64,000 bases of DNA from positions 1 through 64,000 of the forward strand of contig JBMNPJ010000002.1 in assembly GCA_050943535.1 (NCBI GenBank), read 5' to 3'. The translations under genes were made by a program, and so were the position numbers. The DNA comes from Massiliimalia sp050943535. GTDB lineage: Bacteria; Bacillota; Clostridia; Oscillospirales; Ruminococcaceae. The stretch's first letter is position 1; every line of letters begins with the position of its first letter. The notes below the pieces were generated by a model that was not told the DNA's origin, did no database searches, and saw only the letters and a program-made list of their open reading frames with translations. This document shows, one piece after another, positions 25,339 through 34,204 of this stretch.

Positions 25339-25367
25339 TTAACAAAGGGTTGAAATTGTGGTATACT
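25339..25367 (+). promoter_or_regulatory. Promoter of the class A PBP gene
   Basis: TTAACA (25339-25344), a 17-base spacer and TATACT (25362-25367) match the consensus at five of six positions each. The predicted leader before the ATG at 25547 is about 170 bases, long enough to hold a control element, though I recognise none. Confidence 0.65.
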
Positions 25368-25546
25368 AATTACTTAAAGTAACTGCGGGAGAAAAAGGCA
25401 GTTGGATGAAAAAGCAATTTTGTCATAGTTTTTAGGGAATATTAGAAAAATGAAAACCATCTTTTTAGCACATTATTGATAGCCGTTGAGTCGGTTTTGA
25501 TTTTTCAATATTTTCTGGGATCCTATAAATTGAAGGAGGTTACCTG

Positions 25547-27862
25547 ATGGGAACAAAAAACCAGAATGGGAATTCCAAAAAGCCAGTGAAACGGGTTGTT
25601 CGTACCGGTGGCGTCAGTCAGCCACAGGATAAATACCTGACATCTTCTAAAAGCAGTCGTTCCAGTACAAAAAAGCGTACTGCTTCCAGTTCTAGTGCAC
25701 AAAAGCGCTCTGCTTCTGCATCCAGAAAGCGTCGTACTTCTGGAAAAAGAGGAGCGGGCAGAACCATTGCAGCAAGTATTGGCAAGGTGTTTTTAACCCT
25801 GTTTTTAGTTATTGTGATCACTGGATGTGTGGTTGTTACCACCATGAGTGTATTTGTCATGAAATATGTGGATTCTTCTGATGGAATCGATTTGGATCAT
25901 CTGGAAACCAGCTATACCAGCAAAATTTATGGTTTGGATGCTGAGGGAAATGATACTGTGGTACAGACCATGGCTGCTTCCGGCCGGAGAAGTTGGGTAA
26001 GTATTGATCAGGTTCCGGATTATGTTCAAAAAGCGGTTATTTGTACAGAAGACAAGCGATTTTTAGAGCACGAAGGAGTAGACTGGGTACGTACCTTTGC
26101 GGCATTTGCCAATATGGGAGTTGAAATGGTAACAGGAAAAAGTTATTTTGAAAGCGGAGCCTCTACCATTACCCAGCAGCTGATTAAAAATATTAACGGC
26201 GATTTTTATAACCGTACTCCTGCGACCAAAATGAAAGAAATTTTGGGTGCTTTAAACTTGGAGCGCCGCTACACCAAATCCAAAATTTTGGAGGCTTACA
26301 TCAATTACATGTCTGTAGGCTACAATAACTACGGTTTGCAGGCAGGTGCAGAATATTATTTTAATAAGTCTGTAGATCAGTTAACATTGGCAGAAGCAGC
26401 TGCTTTAACCAGTACGACTAAGAGTCCAAATGGTCTGAATCCAATTGATAATCCGGAAGGCAATAAAGAGCGCCGAAATTGGGTGCTGGATACCATGCTG
26501 GAAGAAGGTTACATCACTCAGGAAGAGCATGATACTGCTGTAGCAGAAGAGCTGACCATTGTTCCGTTCCAGCAAAGTGATGATACCCAGAATAAGGGAA
26601 TTTATAACTGGTATGTAGACGCAGTAATCCAGGAAGTAAAAGGCGATTTGATGGAAGAATACGGTTATGATGAAGAAACCGCTTTGACCAAAATCAACAG
26701 CGCTGGACTGCAGATTTATACTCCAATGGATATTGCGATGCAGGAAAAACTGGAGCAGATTTTCTTAGATGACAGTTATTTTGGTGCACCGGCAACGGAT
26801 CATCTGAATGCATCCATGATTATTATGGATTACGATGGAAATATCAAGGCTCTTTGCAGCAGCCGTACTCAGAAAGAGGTAAATCTGGGCTGGAACAATG
26901 CTGTGGATATGTATCGTTCCATGGGTTCTTGTATGAAACCTTTGGTGGCGTATGCTCCCGCACTGCAGTCAGATTTGATTTATTGGTCTAAGATGGATGT
27001 GGACGAGCCGAAGGTAGACTGGGGCAACGGAAAACTGGGACCAAATAACTGGAATGATTCTTTCTCTGGGCCAATTACCATTATTGATGCATTAAAATAT
27101 TCTAAGAACACCATTCCGGTTGGATTGGAAAAGCAGCTGGGACTTGACAACTGTGTGAAGTTTTTACAGGACAATCTGAATATGACAGTGGATGCTTCTA
27201 AGGTGGGTTATACCTTGACTTTGGGGCAGCCGGATATGAGCTTCCGAGAAACCACTGCGGCTTATCAGATTTTTGGAAACGGCGGTTATTACAGTCCATC
27301 TAAACTGTATACTCAGGTAGTAGATGCTTCCGGAAAAGTGATTTTGGAAGCGGACACCAGTAAAAAACAGGTATTGAACACAGATACCGCCTTCATCATG
27401 AACCGGATGCTTCGCCAAGTTATTGTAGGTTCTGGTGCAACTGGTACAGCTGCTAACCTGGGCAGTATGGAAGTGGTCGGTAAAACCGGTACTAACGAAG
27501 ATACAGACCTTTCTTTTGTTGGATGTACTCCATATTATGTATCTTCTCTGTGGATTGGTTACGACGATGCTGCAAGACCTTTGAAAAATTACGGATATTC
27601 TCCTACAAAAACCTGGAAAAACATCATGACTTCTATTTATGAAGGTTATGAACCAAAGAGTTTTGAATTGGACAGCACAGGCGTGACAAAACAGACTTAT
27701 TGTAGAGATACCGGCCTGTTAGCTGGTTCTGGATGTACCAATGTGGATACTGGTTATTATAAACAGAGCAATCTGCCGCCAGTATGTGCAGGAAATCATG
27801 TAGCACCGGAAACAGAGGAAACAACGGATCAAGGTGCAGCAGCTGAGCAACCTGCGGCATAG
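25547..27862 (+). CDS. Class A penicillin-binding protein (PBP1A-type)
   Basis: The 771-residue bifunctional enzyme polymerises lipid II and cross-links peptidoglycan outside the membrane. A Ser/Lys/Arg-rich cytoplasmic tail of about 80 residues precedes one membrane segment (about 84-107). The GT51 glycosyltransferase domain has EDKRFLEHEGVDW, GASTITQQLIKN and KEILGALNLERRYTK. The transpeptidase domain has the nucleophile motif SCMK (near residue 460), SKN and KTGT (near 645). SCMK instead of the usual STFK keeps the essential Ser and Lys. AAGGAGG lies well placed before the ATG. The C-terminus is short and acidic, without extra domains. Confidence 0.94.
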   Translation: MGTKNQNGNSKKPVKRVVRTGGVSQPQDKYLTSSKSSRSSTKKRTASSSSAQKRSASASRKRRTSGKRGAGRTIAASIGKVFLTLFLVIVITGCVVVTTMSVFVMKYVDSSDGIDLDHLETSYTSKIYGLDAEGNDTVVQTMAASGRRSWVSIDQVPDYVQKAVICTEDKRFLEHEGVDWVRTFAAFANMGVEMVTGKSYFESGASTITQQLIKNINGDFYNRTPATKMKEILGALNLERRYTKSKILEAYINYMSVGYNNYGLQAGAEYYFNKSVDQLTLAEAAALTSTTKSPNGLNPIDNPEGNKERRNWVLDTMLEEGYITQEEHDTAVAEELTIVPFQQSDDTQNKGIYNWYVDAVIQEVKGDLMEEYGYDEETALTKINSAGLQIYTPMDIAMQEKLEQIFLDDSYFGAPATDHLNASMIIMDYDGNIKALCSSRTQKEVNLGWNNAVDMYRSMGSCMKPLVAYAPALQSDLIYWSKMDVDEPKVDWGNGKLGPNNWNDSFSGPITIIDALKYSKNTIPVGLEKQLGLDNCVKFLQDNLNMTVDASKVGYTLTLGQPDMSFRETTAAYQIFGNGGYYSPSKLYTQVVDASGKVILEADTSKKQVLNTDTAFIMNRMLRQVIVGSGATGTAANLGSMEVVGKTGTNEDTDLSFVGCTPYYVSSLWIGYDDAARPLKNYGYSPTKTWKNIMTSIYEGYEPKSFELDSTGVTKQTYCRDTGLLAGSGCTNVDTGYYKQSNLPPVCAGNHVAPETEETTDQGAAAEQPAA

Positions 27863-27886
27863 TAAATAAAATTATTTATAAAAGAC

Positions 27887-27928
27887 AAAAGACGTTGTTT
27901 TCCTATCAAGGGAAATCAGCGTCTTTTT
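27887..27928 (+). terminator. Terminator behind the PBP gene
   Basis: AAAAGACG pairs with CGTCTTTTT around an inner GTTTTCC/GGAAA helix, 25 bases past the stop. Confidence 0.85.
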
Positions 27929-27961
27929 GATATAGCGTATTGATTGTGGGGGAAAATAGGA

Positions 27962-28888
27962 ATGAATATTTTGGTTACATTAAATCAGGGATACTTGTCT
28001 CCTTTAAAAGTAATGCTGTATTCCTTGATTCGGGAACATCAGCAAACCCAGTTAGACGTTTATCTTGCCCATTCTTCTTTAACTTCTGAACAGGTAGAAC
28101 AGATCAAAAAAATATTTTGCAAGCCTTATCATCGGCTCCACAATATTTCGATTGACGATAATTTTTTTCAAGGGATGCCTGTTACTTCCAGATATCCTAC
28201 AGAAATGTATTATCGAATTTTTGCGGCTCAGTACCTGCCAGAAGAATTAGATCGTATCCTCTATTTAGATCCAGATATTGTGGTGATCCGCCCATTGGAT
28301 GATTTATATCAAATTTCATTTGGAGACCATTTATTTGCAGCTGCTTCCCATGCAGGAAATGTACTGCGACAGATGAATGAAATTCGTTTGGGAACCGTAG
28401 TTTCACCTAAGCGGGTAAAACAGTTGGCCTCTGGTCATAAAAAAGGTACCCAAAGAATTCGAAAACGTTTGTGGCATAGACATATGAATAGACAACGGAT
28501 GGTGTATATTAATTCAGGAGTTATGATGTTAAATCTGTCCGGATTGCGTCAGGAACAGAATTTAAATAAGATTATGGATTATTTAAAACATCATGAATCT
28601 GTTTTATGGTATCCGGATCAGGACTTAATCAGTGCTGTTTATCAGGGGAAAATTTTGGAACTGGATACACTTAAATATAACTTGAATGAACGTACTTTTC
28701 GATTTTTCCAGGCCAGACCCAAACTGTTTCCGCTCAAATTGGATTTTCATTGGGTACAGGAAAATAGCTGTATTATTCATTACTGCGGCAGAAATAAACC
28801 ATGGAAACCAGATTACTTTGGAGAGTTTGGGGTGTTTTATCAAGAAGCGCAGGAACAGCTGAAACAAGAATTTCCAGAGATTGTATGA
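27962..28888 (+). CDS. Glycosyltransferase family 8 protein
   Basis: The 308-residue GT8-type enzyme has no signal peptide or membrane span, so it acts on the cytoplasmic side. It shows the N-terminal nucleotide-binding strand MNILVTLNQGYLSPLKVML and the segment YPTEMYYRIFAAQYLP. The metal-binding DPD of LYLDPDIVV corresponds to the DxD motif, followed by INSGVMMLNL and a late IIHYCGRNKPW. GT8 enzymes of this type add glucose or galactose to lipopolysaccharide-like or teichoic acid acceptors; the acceptor here is unknown. ATG at 27962 has GGGGG ahead, at loose spacing. The gene is monocistronic with a strong terminator. Confidence 0.88.
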   Translation: MNILVTLNQGYLSPLKVMLYSLIREHQQTQLDVYLAHSSLTSEQVEQIKKIFCKPYHRLHNISIDDNFFQGMPVTSRYPTEMYYRIFAAQYLPEELDRILYLDPDIVVIRPLDDLYQISFGDHLFAAASHAGNVLRQMNEIRLGTVVSPKRVKQLASGHKKGTQRIRKRLWHRHMNRQRMVYINSGVMMLNLSGLRQEQNLNKIMDYLKHHESVLWYPDQDLISAVYQGKILELDTLKYNLNERTFRFFQARPKLFPLKLDFHWVQENSCIIHYCGRNKPWKPDYFGEFGVFYQEAQEQLKQEFPEIV

Positions 28889-28894
28889 GTAATG

Positions 28895-28946
28895 AAAAAT
28901 TCCTTTATTTCTTGTCTTGTTAAAGACAGAAATAAAGGAATTTTTT
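28895..28946. terminator. Terminator between convergent GT8 and gatD genes
   Basis: A long AT-rich stem (AAAAATTCCTTTATTTCT with its complement) ends in six T. It lies seven bases past the GT8 stop and can also serve leftward transcription. Confidence 0.85.
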
Positions 28947-28971
28947 ATGGTATAATTGATACTTTCCTTAA

Positions 28972-29751
28972 CTATACCGGAACACTTAAAGAACGTGCGG
29001 TACTGTGAGCAGTAACATTGGTGGCGATTTTTTCCAGTTCAGATAAGGTGATTTGATAAGATGCTTCCTCATGAGGGTAAGAAATAGGCTGATATACAAA
29101 GTTTGGATCTTTGCTTCCCAGCAAAGTGACGACCTCTTTCATAAAGTGAGGATTGTTGATTAAAACTCCACCAATTAAATGCATCCCAAAGGTGTTTTTT
29201 ACCCGAATTCCGTCATAGGGGGTAAGAATGTGGTTTTCTACTCCGACCTTCATGGTAAAGGCAGGTTGATCAATACCGGTAATATCGGCGCAGTGATTTA
29301 CATATCCTACGAATTTGTGCTCTGGATCCCAGGAGCAGGTACATAGGACATCACCTACATATCGGCGCTGACCGTATTCCCGAACAGAAAAGTCAAACAC
29401 ACCAAGCCCTTCGTAATCCTTGCCATCAATGCCATGGATGGACTTGCCAAGCATGTCAAATGCGTTTCCGGTGAATAAAATAACCGTTCCGGCTTCATGA
29501 GCGGCAGCAAGTTCGCTGCGGTAGCGGGAAAGATCTGCTAATGCTACCCGTTGGCTATTTTCGGTACCGGCACCCATATAGATAAAATCATATTGAGACA
29601 GGTCTATGGTGTCGCCGATAGATTTTTGATCGAGGATAGGGGTTAACCCCTGATCCTGTAAATGGCGACACAGTACTTTGATATTGCTGTATCCGCCGTA
29701 GAGATTCATTAAATCAGGATATAGATGAAGAAGTTTGATTGTATCTGCCAT
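28972..29751 (-). CDS. gatD: GatD-like glutamine amidotransferase subunit lacking the catalytic Cys and His
   Basis: The 259-residue protein aligns by motif with GatD, the glutaminase partner of MurT that supplies ammonia for amidating the D-Glu of lipid II. Recognisable are LYPDLMNLYGGYSNIKVL, MGAGTENSQ, EGLGVFDF and NTFGMHLIGG. Where GatD has the nucleophile in ICGGYQ, this protein reads TGNAFD, with Gly95 in the Cys position. The terminal catalytic His of the usual YLHGP is replaced, giving HLIGG. Glutaminase activity should therefore be lost. The ATG at 29751 follows GGAGG at nine bases and sits right after the murT stop, so the two are coupled. It might act only as a structural partner. 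Confidence 0.85.
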   Translation of the reverse strand: MADTIKLLHLYPDLMNLYGGYSNIKVLCRHLQDQGLTPILDQKSIGDTIDLSQYDFIYMGAGTENSQRVALADLSRYRSELAAAHEAGTVILFTGNAFDMLGKSIHGIDGKDYEGLGVFDFSVREYGQRRYVGDVLCTCSWDPEHKFVGYVNHCADITGIDQPAFTMKVGVENHILTPYDGIRVKNTFGMHLIGGVLINNPHFMKEVVTLLGSKDPNFVYQPISYPHEEASYQITLSELEKIATNVTAHSTARSLSVPV

Positions 29752-29752
29752 A

Positions 29753-31105
29753 TTATATTGCCTCCGCATCTTCTAATTTTGTCTGCTGTACTTTGGTTAA
29801 AAACTTGTCTTTATCAGAAAAACAGGTAATTACATACTGATAGCCGATGCCATGTTCTTTTTGATAGTCAACGGCTTGCTGAATATCCTGAATCATGGTA
29901 ATTTTCTGCGGATCAATGCCGGTATATTCAAAGCGGGTTGCCAGATCGTGACAGTAGTTGCCTACCAGCACAATTTTTTTAATGTGCGGTGCAGAGAGCA
30001 TTTCAAAATCCACATCCCACAGCCAGGAAGTATCACTGGTAAAGTATTTCCGGCTGATGGCATCCACAATAATGGTTACTGTGCAGTCTCCTTTATGATG
30101 AAGCGCTACACGCATGGACTGGTCGTAAGAAATGGAGTTTTCGTGTTTGGAAGAAAGCAAAACACCGGAAAGAGCTCCGTTTTGGAATGTGGTAACACGT
30201 CCATTTTTTAAGGTGTAGTTGTCGATAGACTGAGCTATTTTATCTCCGTCAATACCAGTCATGCAGCAGACGGAATAAGCCGCTAGAATATTATAGACGT
30301 TATAGATGCTTTTTAACCGCATGGAGATGGAATCTTTTCCGTTGATGACAAAGTTCCCTGCGTCTAAATCCACGCTGGTAACTGTGTAATCCGTTTTGTG
30401 CTTTTCCAAACCGCAGTGAGGACAGTGATAGTCTCCAATGTGGTTATAGTGGTGATACCGATATTCCATAGGATGTTTGCAGTTGGGACAGAAGGCACCG
30501 TCATTGTATACGCTAGTACATTGGTCGGTGGATTCAGAAAAACGGTCTACTCCAAACCAAACGGTCTTGGGATGATTGAGCCCAAAACAGGAAACCAGCG
30601 GGTCATCTGCATTTAAAAGCAGTGTGGTATCCTCATGAATACTTTGCTGCAGCAGGTTATAAATCCATTCCGGATGACCGTTTCGGGTCAGCTGATCCCG
30701 GTAAAGGTTGGTAATGATGTAGTGGGTAGGATGAAATTTCTGAAAAGTGTACCGTGCATACCGCTCATCGCTTTCAATTAAAACTACATCGGTTTTAATT
30801 CTGCCTTTCAGGTCGCAGTTGTCAATCAGGAAAGTAGTAACGCCTTCGATCTGGTTGGAACCTTCTCGGTTGTAGGCTACGGTTTTTCCATTCTGCTGTA
30901 AAATATAAGAAATCATTTCTACGGTAGAGGTTTTTCCGTTGCTCCCGGTGACAGCGATAACATAAGGAGGCATTTTAATTTTTTTCAAAATATTTCGATC
31001 CAGGTACAGGGCAACCATACCGGGAAGAGAACTGCCTCGGCCGATTTTTTTCCCTAAAAACCGAACCAGTTTGCTGACCATAATGACAAAAGTCGTTCGT
31101 ATCAT
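29753..31105 (-). CDS. murT: Lipid II isoglutaminyl synthase subunit MurT
   Basis: The 450-residue Mur-ligase-like ATPase amidates the alpha-carboxyl of D-Glu in lipid II. It has the ATP motif TGSNGKTSTVEMI (near residue 50), the Mur-ligase central segment VVLIESDERYARY and a four-Cys zinc ribbon CPNC...CPHC (about 210-240) specific to MurT. The DUF1727 C-terminal part follows. ATG at 31105 is chosen because the N-terminus then matches MurT and GGAG is nine bases ahead; ATG at 31120 is possible. It is co-transcribed with the degenerate gatD. With that partner inactive, ammonia may come directly from solution. Confidence 0.92.
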   Translation of the reverse strand: MIRTTFVIMVSKLVRFLGKKIGRGSSLPGMVALYLDRNILKKIKMPPYVIAVTGSNGKTSTVEMISYILQQNGKTVAYNREGSNQIEGVTTFLIDNCDLKGRIKTDVVLIESDERYARYTFQKFHPTHYIITNLYRDQLTRNGHPEWIYNLLQQSIHEDTTLLLNADDPLVSCFGLNHPKTVWFGVDRFSESTDQCTSVYNDGAFCPNCKHPMEYRYHHYNHIGDYHCPHCGLEKHKTDYTVTSVDLDAGNFVINGKDSISMRLKSIYNVYNILAAYSVCCMTGIDGDKIAQSIDNYTLKNGRVTTFQNGALSGVLLSSKHENSISYDQSMRVALHHKGDCTVTIIVDAISRKYFTSDTSWLWDVDFEMLSAPHIKKIVLVGNYCHDLATRFEYTGIDPQKITMIQDIQQAVDYQKEHGIGYQYVITCFSDKDKFLTKVQQTKLEDAEAI

Positions 31106-31127
31106 GCTGTGATTCTCCATTCTGTAT

Positions 31128-31148
31128 TTCAAGGAGATATCCCTTGAA
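31128..31148. promoter_or_regulatory. Inverted repeat in the murT leader
   Basis: TTCAAGG (31128-31134) and CCTTGAA (31142-31148) can form a hairpin in the 5' leader of murT, just ahead of the start codons. It could influence translation or be an operator. Confidence 0.4.
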
Positions 31149-31162
31149 TTTCTTTATAAAAT

Positions 31163-31191
31163 ATTATAAACACAAACCCTGTAAAAAACAA
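31163..31191 (-). promoter_or_regulatory. Promoter of murT-gatD
   Basis: On the minus strand TTGTTT, a 17-base spacer and TATAAT lie about 60 bases upstream of the chosen murT start. Confidence 0.6.
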
Positions 31192-31280
31192 GGGATAGAC
31201 AAAATGTTTGCAAAGTGATTCCTGGATATTGAAAGGGAAACATGCAGGCTGCCTGTTCAAGGAGGATATTAGTTTTCAGA

Positions 31281-31315
31281 AAAAAGGATATACCCCAAAT
31301 TGGAGTATATCCTTT
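31281..31315. terminator. Terminator or hairpin between murT and the small membrane protein
   Basis: AAAGGATATAC pairs with GTATATCCTTT around a CC-AAAT-GG core. It is A-rich on the left and lies downstream of the leftward small membrane protein gene ending at 31379. Confidence 0.75.
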
Positions 31316-31378
31316 AGTATTATTTTTGTTCAGTGCTTCTGAAGATTTTTTGTTTTGGATCCGAAGATAGTCTTATTC

Positions 31379-31591
31379 TTATTTGTCATGCTTGCCTTTG
31401 CGATAACGAACCAGGGACACACCAAACGCTGTCCACCATATTATTGCACAGATAATATCCAGTACCAGTATGATTTCAGGAGATTTATTATGCCTTGTAT
31501 ATCCTACGAGAATCACGCAATGAATCGTCCAAACAATTGCCGCAGCTGCATTTAACAGCACATTTAATAGAGTTACAGACTTTTTGTTCAT
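31379..31591 (-). CDS. Small two-span membrane protein
   Basis: This 70-residue protein has two hydrophobic segments (about residues 9-30 and 39-60) and a basic C-terminus (RYRKGKHDK). I do not recognise a named family. It is credible as a gene because GGGAGG lies eight bases before the ATG, the frame is hydrophobic in the pattern of a membrane hairpin, and a terminator follows. Nothing in the neighbourhood suggests its job. Confidence 0.65.
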   Translation of the reverse strand: MNKKSVTLLNVLLNAAAAIVWTIHCVILVGYTRHNKSPEIILVLDIICAIIWWTAFGVSLVRYRKGKHDK

Positions 31592-31692
31592 GCTATGTAC
31601 CTCCCTATAAAAAGAGACTCCAGCCGGTTTCTTTCTCTCAGATTTGTTTTATTTTACCATACGGGAGTGTCCTTTACAATGCCGGTTTCTGT

Positions 31693-31721
31693 TTGCTTTT
31701 TTAAAGGTAAAATGGTATAAT
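31693..31721 (+). promoter_or_regulatory. Promoter of the pyrK operon
   Basis: TTGCTT, a 17-base spacer and a perfect TATAAT (31716-31721) lie about 70 bases before pyrK. Confidence 0.75.
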
Positions 31722-31732
31722 AAAATTTAAGT

Positions 31733-31762
31733 ATGCGCCCTGATCTTTTGAAGCAGGCGCAT
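31733..31762 (+). promoter_or_regulatory. Leader hairpin upstream of pyrK
   Basis: ATGCGCC and GGCGCAT form a 7-pair stem in the short pyrK leader, right after the transcription start. There is no T tract. It may stabilise the mRNA or take part in pyrimidine control; no PyrR-binding consensus is evident. Confidence 0.4.
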
Positions 31763-31792
31763 GAAAAAACAGGAAAGTAAGGGAGTATGGCT

Positions 31793-32563
31793 ATGGAATA
31801 TGTTCAGGGCGAATACCGGATTGATTCCAAGAAAAATCTGGCAAAAAATATTTATGATTATGTCATTGTGGCGCAGGATATTGCACAGCTGGCACAGCCG
31901 GGACAGTTTGTACATATTAAGGTGCAGGGATTTCAGTTGAGAAGACCGATTTCCATTTGTGAAATTGACCGAGATAAAGGAACCATTCGAATTGTGTTTG
32001 AAGTGCGTGGAGAAGGAACAGAAGCGCTTGCCCGTTTGAATGAAGGACAGCTTGTGGATGTGATGGGACCTTTGGGAAAAGGATTCACCATATTGGATCC
32101 GTCCAAAAAGATTATTGTAGTAGGGGGCGGTATCGGCGTTCCTCCTATGTTTGAGGTGGCAAAACACTACGGTGCCAATGCGACAGCAATTACCGGTTTC
32201 CGCTCTGCCAATGCTGTGATTCTGGCGGAAGACTTTAAACGTGCAGGAACAGATCACATGCTTTGTACGGATGACGGAACGATGGGTGCAAAAGGATTTG
32301 TAACCGTTGCTTTGAAGCATCGTCTGCTGCAGGAACATGCGGATATGATCTATGCCTGCGGACCTCACGTCATGCTCAAGGGTGTGGTTCAGCTGGCAGA
32401 AGAATTCCATATTCCCTGTGAAGTATCTTTGGAAGAAAGAATGGGATGCGGCGTTGGTGCATGCTTGGTATGTGCCTGCAAAACAGTAAAAGACGGAAAA
32501 GAATATTTGTCCCATGTATGCAAAGACGGACCGGTATTCCGTGCAGAAGATGTAATTTGGTAA
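31793..32563 (+). CDS. pyrK: Dihydroorotate dehydrogenase electron transfer subunit
   Basis: The 256-residue PyrK subunit passes electrons from dihydroorotate dehydrogenase to NAD+ via FAD and a 2Fe-2S cluster. The FAD-binding RRPISICE segment, the NAD-site VVGGGIGVPPMFEVA and a C-terminal Cys cluster (ERMGCGVGACLVCACK and a later HVCKDGPVF) are all present. ATG at 31793 is preferred over the one two codons earlier, since GGGAG is then seven bases away. It is the first gene of an operon with pyrD, a phosphatase and ruvX. Confidence 0.94.
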   Translation: MEYVQGEYRIDSKKNLAKNIYDYVIVAQDIAQLAQPGQFVHIKVQGFQLRRPISICEIDRDKGTIRIVFEVRGEGTEALARLNEGQLVDVMGPLGKGFTILDPSKKIIVVGGGIGVPPMFEVAKHYGANATAITGFRSANAVILAEDFKRAGTDHMLCTDDGTMGAKGFVTVALKHRLLQEHADMIYACGPHVMLKGVVQLAEEFHIPCEVSLEERMGCGVGACLVCACKTVKDGKEYLSHVCKDGPVFRAEDVIW

Positions 32564-32618
32564 CAGGAAGTTTTTGAAAACATATCAAAAAGAATTATGT
32601 GAGAAAGGTAAGAAAATC

Positions 32619-33530
32619 ATGGCTGATTTAAGTACAACCATTGCAGGAGTAACCTTTAAAAATCCGGTTATTCCAGCTTCCGGGGCATACGGCTTTGGAA
32701 GAGAATATGAATGTCTTTATCCTCTGTCCCGTCTGGGCGGGATTTCCTGTAAAGGAACTACGTTAAACGGACAGAACGGAAACCTACCTCCTCGGATTGC
32801 AGAGACCCCAAGCGGAATGCTCAATTCTGTAGGTCTGCAAAATCCAGGGATCGATCATTTTATTGAAGAAGAGCTGCCTTACTTAAAAACACAGGATACT
32901 GTTATCATTGCCAATGTAGCAGGACATACTGTGGAAGACTGTATGGAAATTGCTCGCCGGCTGGAAGGTACTGCAGTAGACATGATCGAACTGAATATTT
33001 CCTGCCCTAATGTAAAACAGGGCGGGGCTGCTTTTGGAACCAGCTGTACTGCGGCGGAAGGAATTACGGCGGCAGTGCGCAAATGCACCACAAAACCATT
33101 GATGGTAAAATTGTCCCCCAATGTAACCAGCATTACCGATATTGCAAAAGCGGTAGAAGCTGCCGGTGCAGATGCGGTATCTTTGATTAATACTCTGTTA
33201 GGCATGCGGATTGATATTAACACCAGACGGCCGATTTTGAAAAATAATGTAGGCGGTCTCAGCGGTCCGGCAGTATTCCCAGTAGCGGTTCGGATGGTAT
33301 GGCAGGTAGCTAATGCTGTTAAAATTCCGGTTGTCGGGATGGGCGGTATCGCTACCTGGAAAGATGCAGTAGAAATGATGCTGGCAGGTGCGTCTGCAGT
33401 GCAGATTGGGGCAGCGATTTTCTCTGATCCATGGACTCCGATTAAGGTTATTGATGGAATGAACCAGTATCTGGATGAAAACGGCATTGAAAAGGTAACC
33501 GACCTGATAGGTGGTGTTCAGCCTTGGTAA
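32619..33530 (+). CDS. pyrD: Dihydroorotate dehydrogenase, class 1B catalytic subunit
   Basis: The 303-residue FMN enzyme oxidises dihydroorotate to orotate in pyrimidine synthesis. It shows the N-terminal FKNPVIPASGAYGFG, the catalytic-Cys segment NISCPNVKQGG, VKLSPNVTSI, the Asn-containing INTLLGM and the FMN-phosphate site GMGGIATWKDA. The presence of pyrK directly upstream marks it as class 1B, the NAD-linked form. ATG at 32619 follows AAAGG. The next gene's TTG start overlaps its stop codon. Confidence 0.95.
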   Translation: MADLSTTIAGVTFKNPVIPASGAYGFGREYECLYPLSRLGGISCKGTTLNGQNGNLPPRIAETPSGMLNSVGLQNPGIDHFIEEELPYLKTQDTVIIANVAGHTVEDCMEIARRLEGTAVDMIELNISCPNVKQGGAAFGTSCTAAEGITAAVRKCTTKPLMVKLSPNVTSITDIAKAVEAAGADAVSLINTLLGMRIDINTRRPILKNNVGGLSGPAVFPVAVRMVWQVANAVKIPVVGMGGIATWKDAVEMMLAGASAVQIGAAIFSDPWTPIKVIDGMNQYLDENGIEKVTDLIGGVQPW

Positions 33531-34195
33531 CCACCGTATATGCTGTACGTCATGCTCAGGCAAAAGGAAATCTGGACAAGGTGTTTCAGGGACGGTACGA
33601 TGGACAGCTGACCGATTTAGGATATGAACAGCTGGACAAACTGGCACAACGCTGTGCTTCTTTGGGATTGGAAGCGATTTACTCCAGTCCTTTGTCCCGA
33701 GCTTATGAAACCGCACAGGCAGTCAACCGGCATTATGGATATCCGATTCACTGCGAGGATGGGCTTTTGGAAATCAACGGCGGTGATTGGGAAGGTCAAA
33801 AATGGGCAAGCTTTGAACAGAGCGATCCAAAGCAAAACTACAACTGGTATCATGCACCGTGGGATTTTTGTGCTCCCAATGGAGAACCAATGACTCAGGT
33901 GTATGACCGGATGAAAGAGACTGTCTGCCGGATTGTTTCTGAGAATATGGGAAAAACCATTGCGGTGGTTTCCCATGGATGTGCTTTGTGCAATCTGATT
34001 ACCTTTGCTAAGGGAAAACCGGTGACGCAGATGGATCGTCGGGATATTTGCGACAACACCAGTTTGACCAAGATTGTATTTGATGAACATTTGATTCCTC
34101 ATTTGGAGTGGGAAAATGACAGCAGCCATTTAGATGGGGATCTGAAAGTCAGTGTGACGGAACTTTGGAATCATTCCGGTTCCGGAAAGGAATGA
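33524..34195 (+). CDS. Histidine phosphatase family protein (phosphoglycerate mutase-like)
   Basis: The 223-residue protein has the phospho-accepting RHAQAKGN motif near the N-terminus, YSSPLSRAYETA and the second catalytic His in AVVSHGCALCNL. These are the hallmarks of the histidine phosphatase superfamily. The substrate is open; cofactor-independent phosphatases for sugar phosphates or nucleotides are typical. Translation begins at TTG 33524, which overlaps the pyrD stop by seven bases and has GGTGG upstream, so it is coupled to pyrD. No ATG lies near the N-terminal strand. Confidence 0.88.
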   Translation: MVTTVYAVRHAQAKGNLDKVFQGRYDGQLTDLGYEQLDKLAQRCASLGLEAIYSSPLSRAYETAQAVNRHYGYPIHCEDGLLEINGGDWEGQKWASFEQSDPKQNYNWYHAPWDFCAPNGEPMTQVYDRMKETVCRIVSENMGKTIAVVSHGCALCNLITFAKGKPVTQMDRRDICDNTSLTKIVFDEHLIPHLEWENDSSHLDGDLKVSVTELWNHSGSGKE

Positions 34196-34204
34196 AATAA
34201 GATT

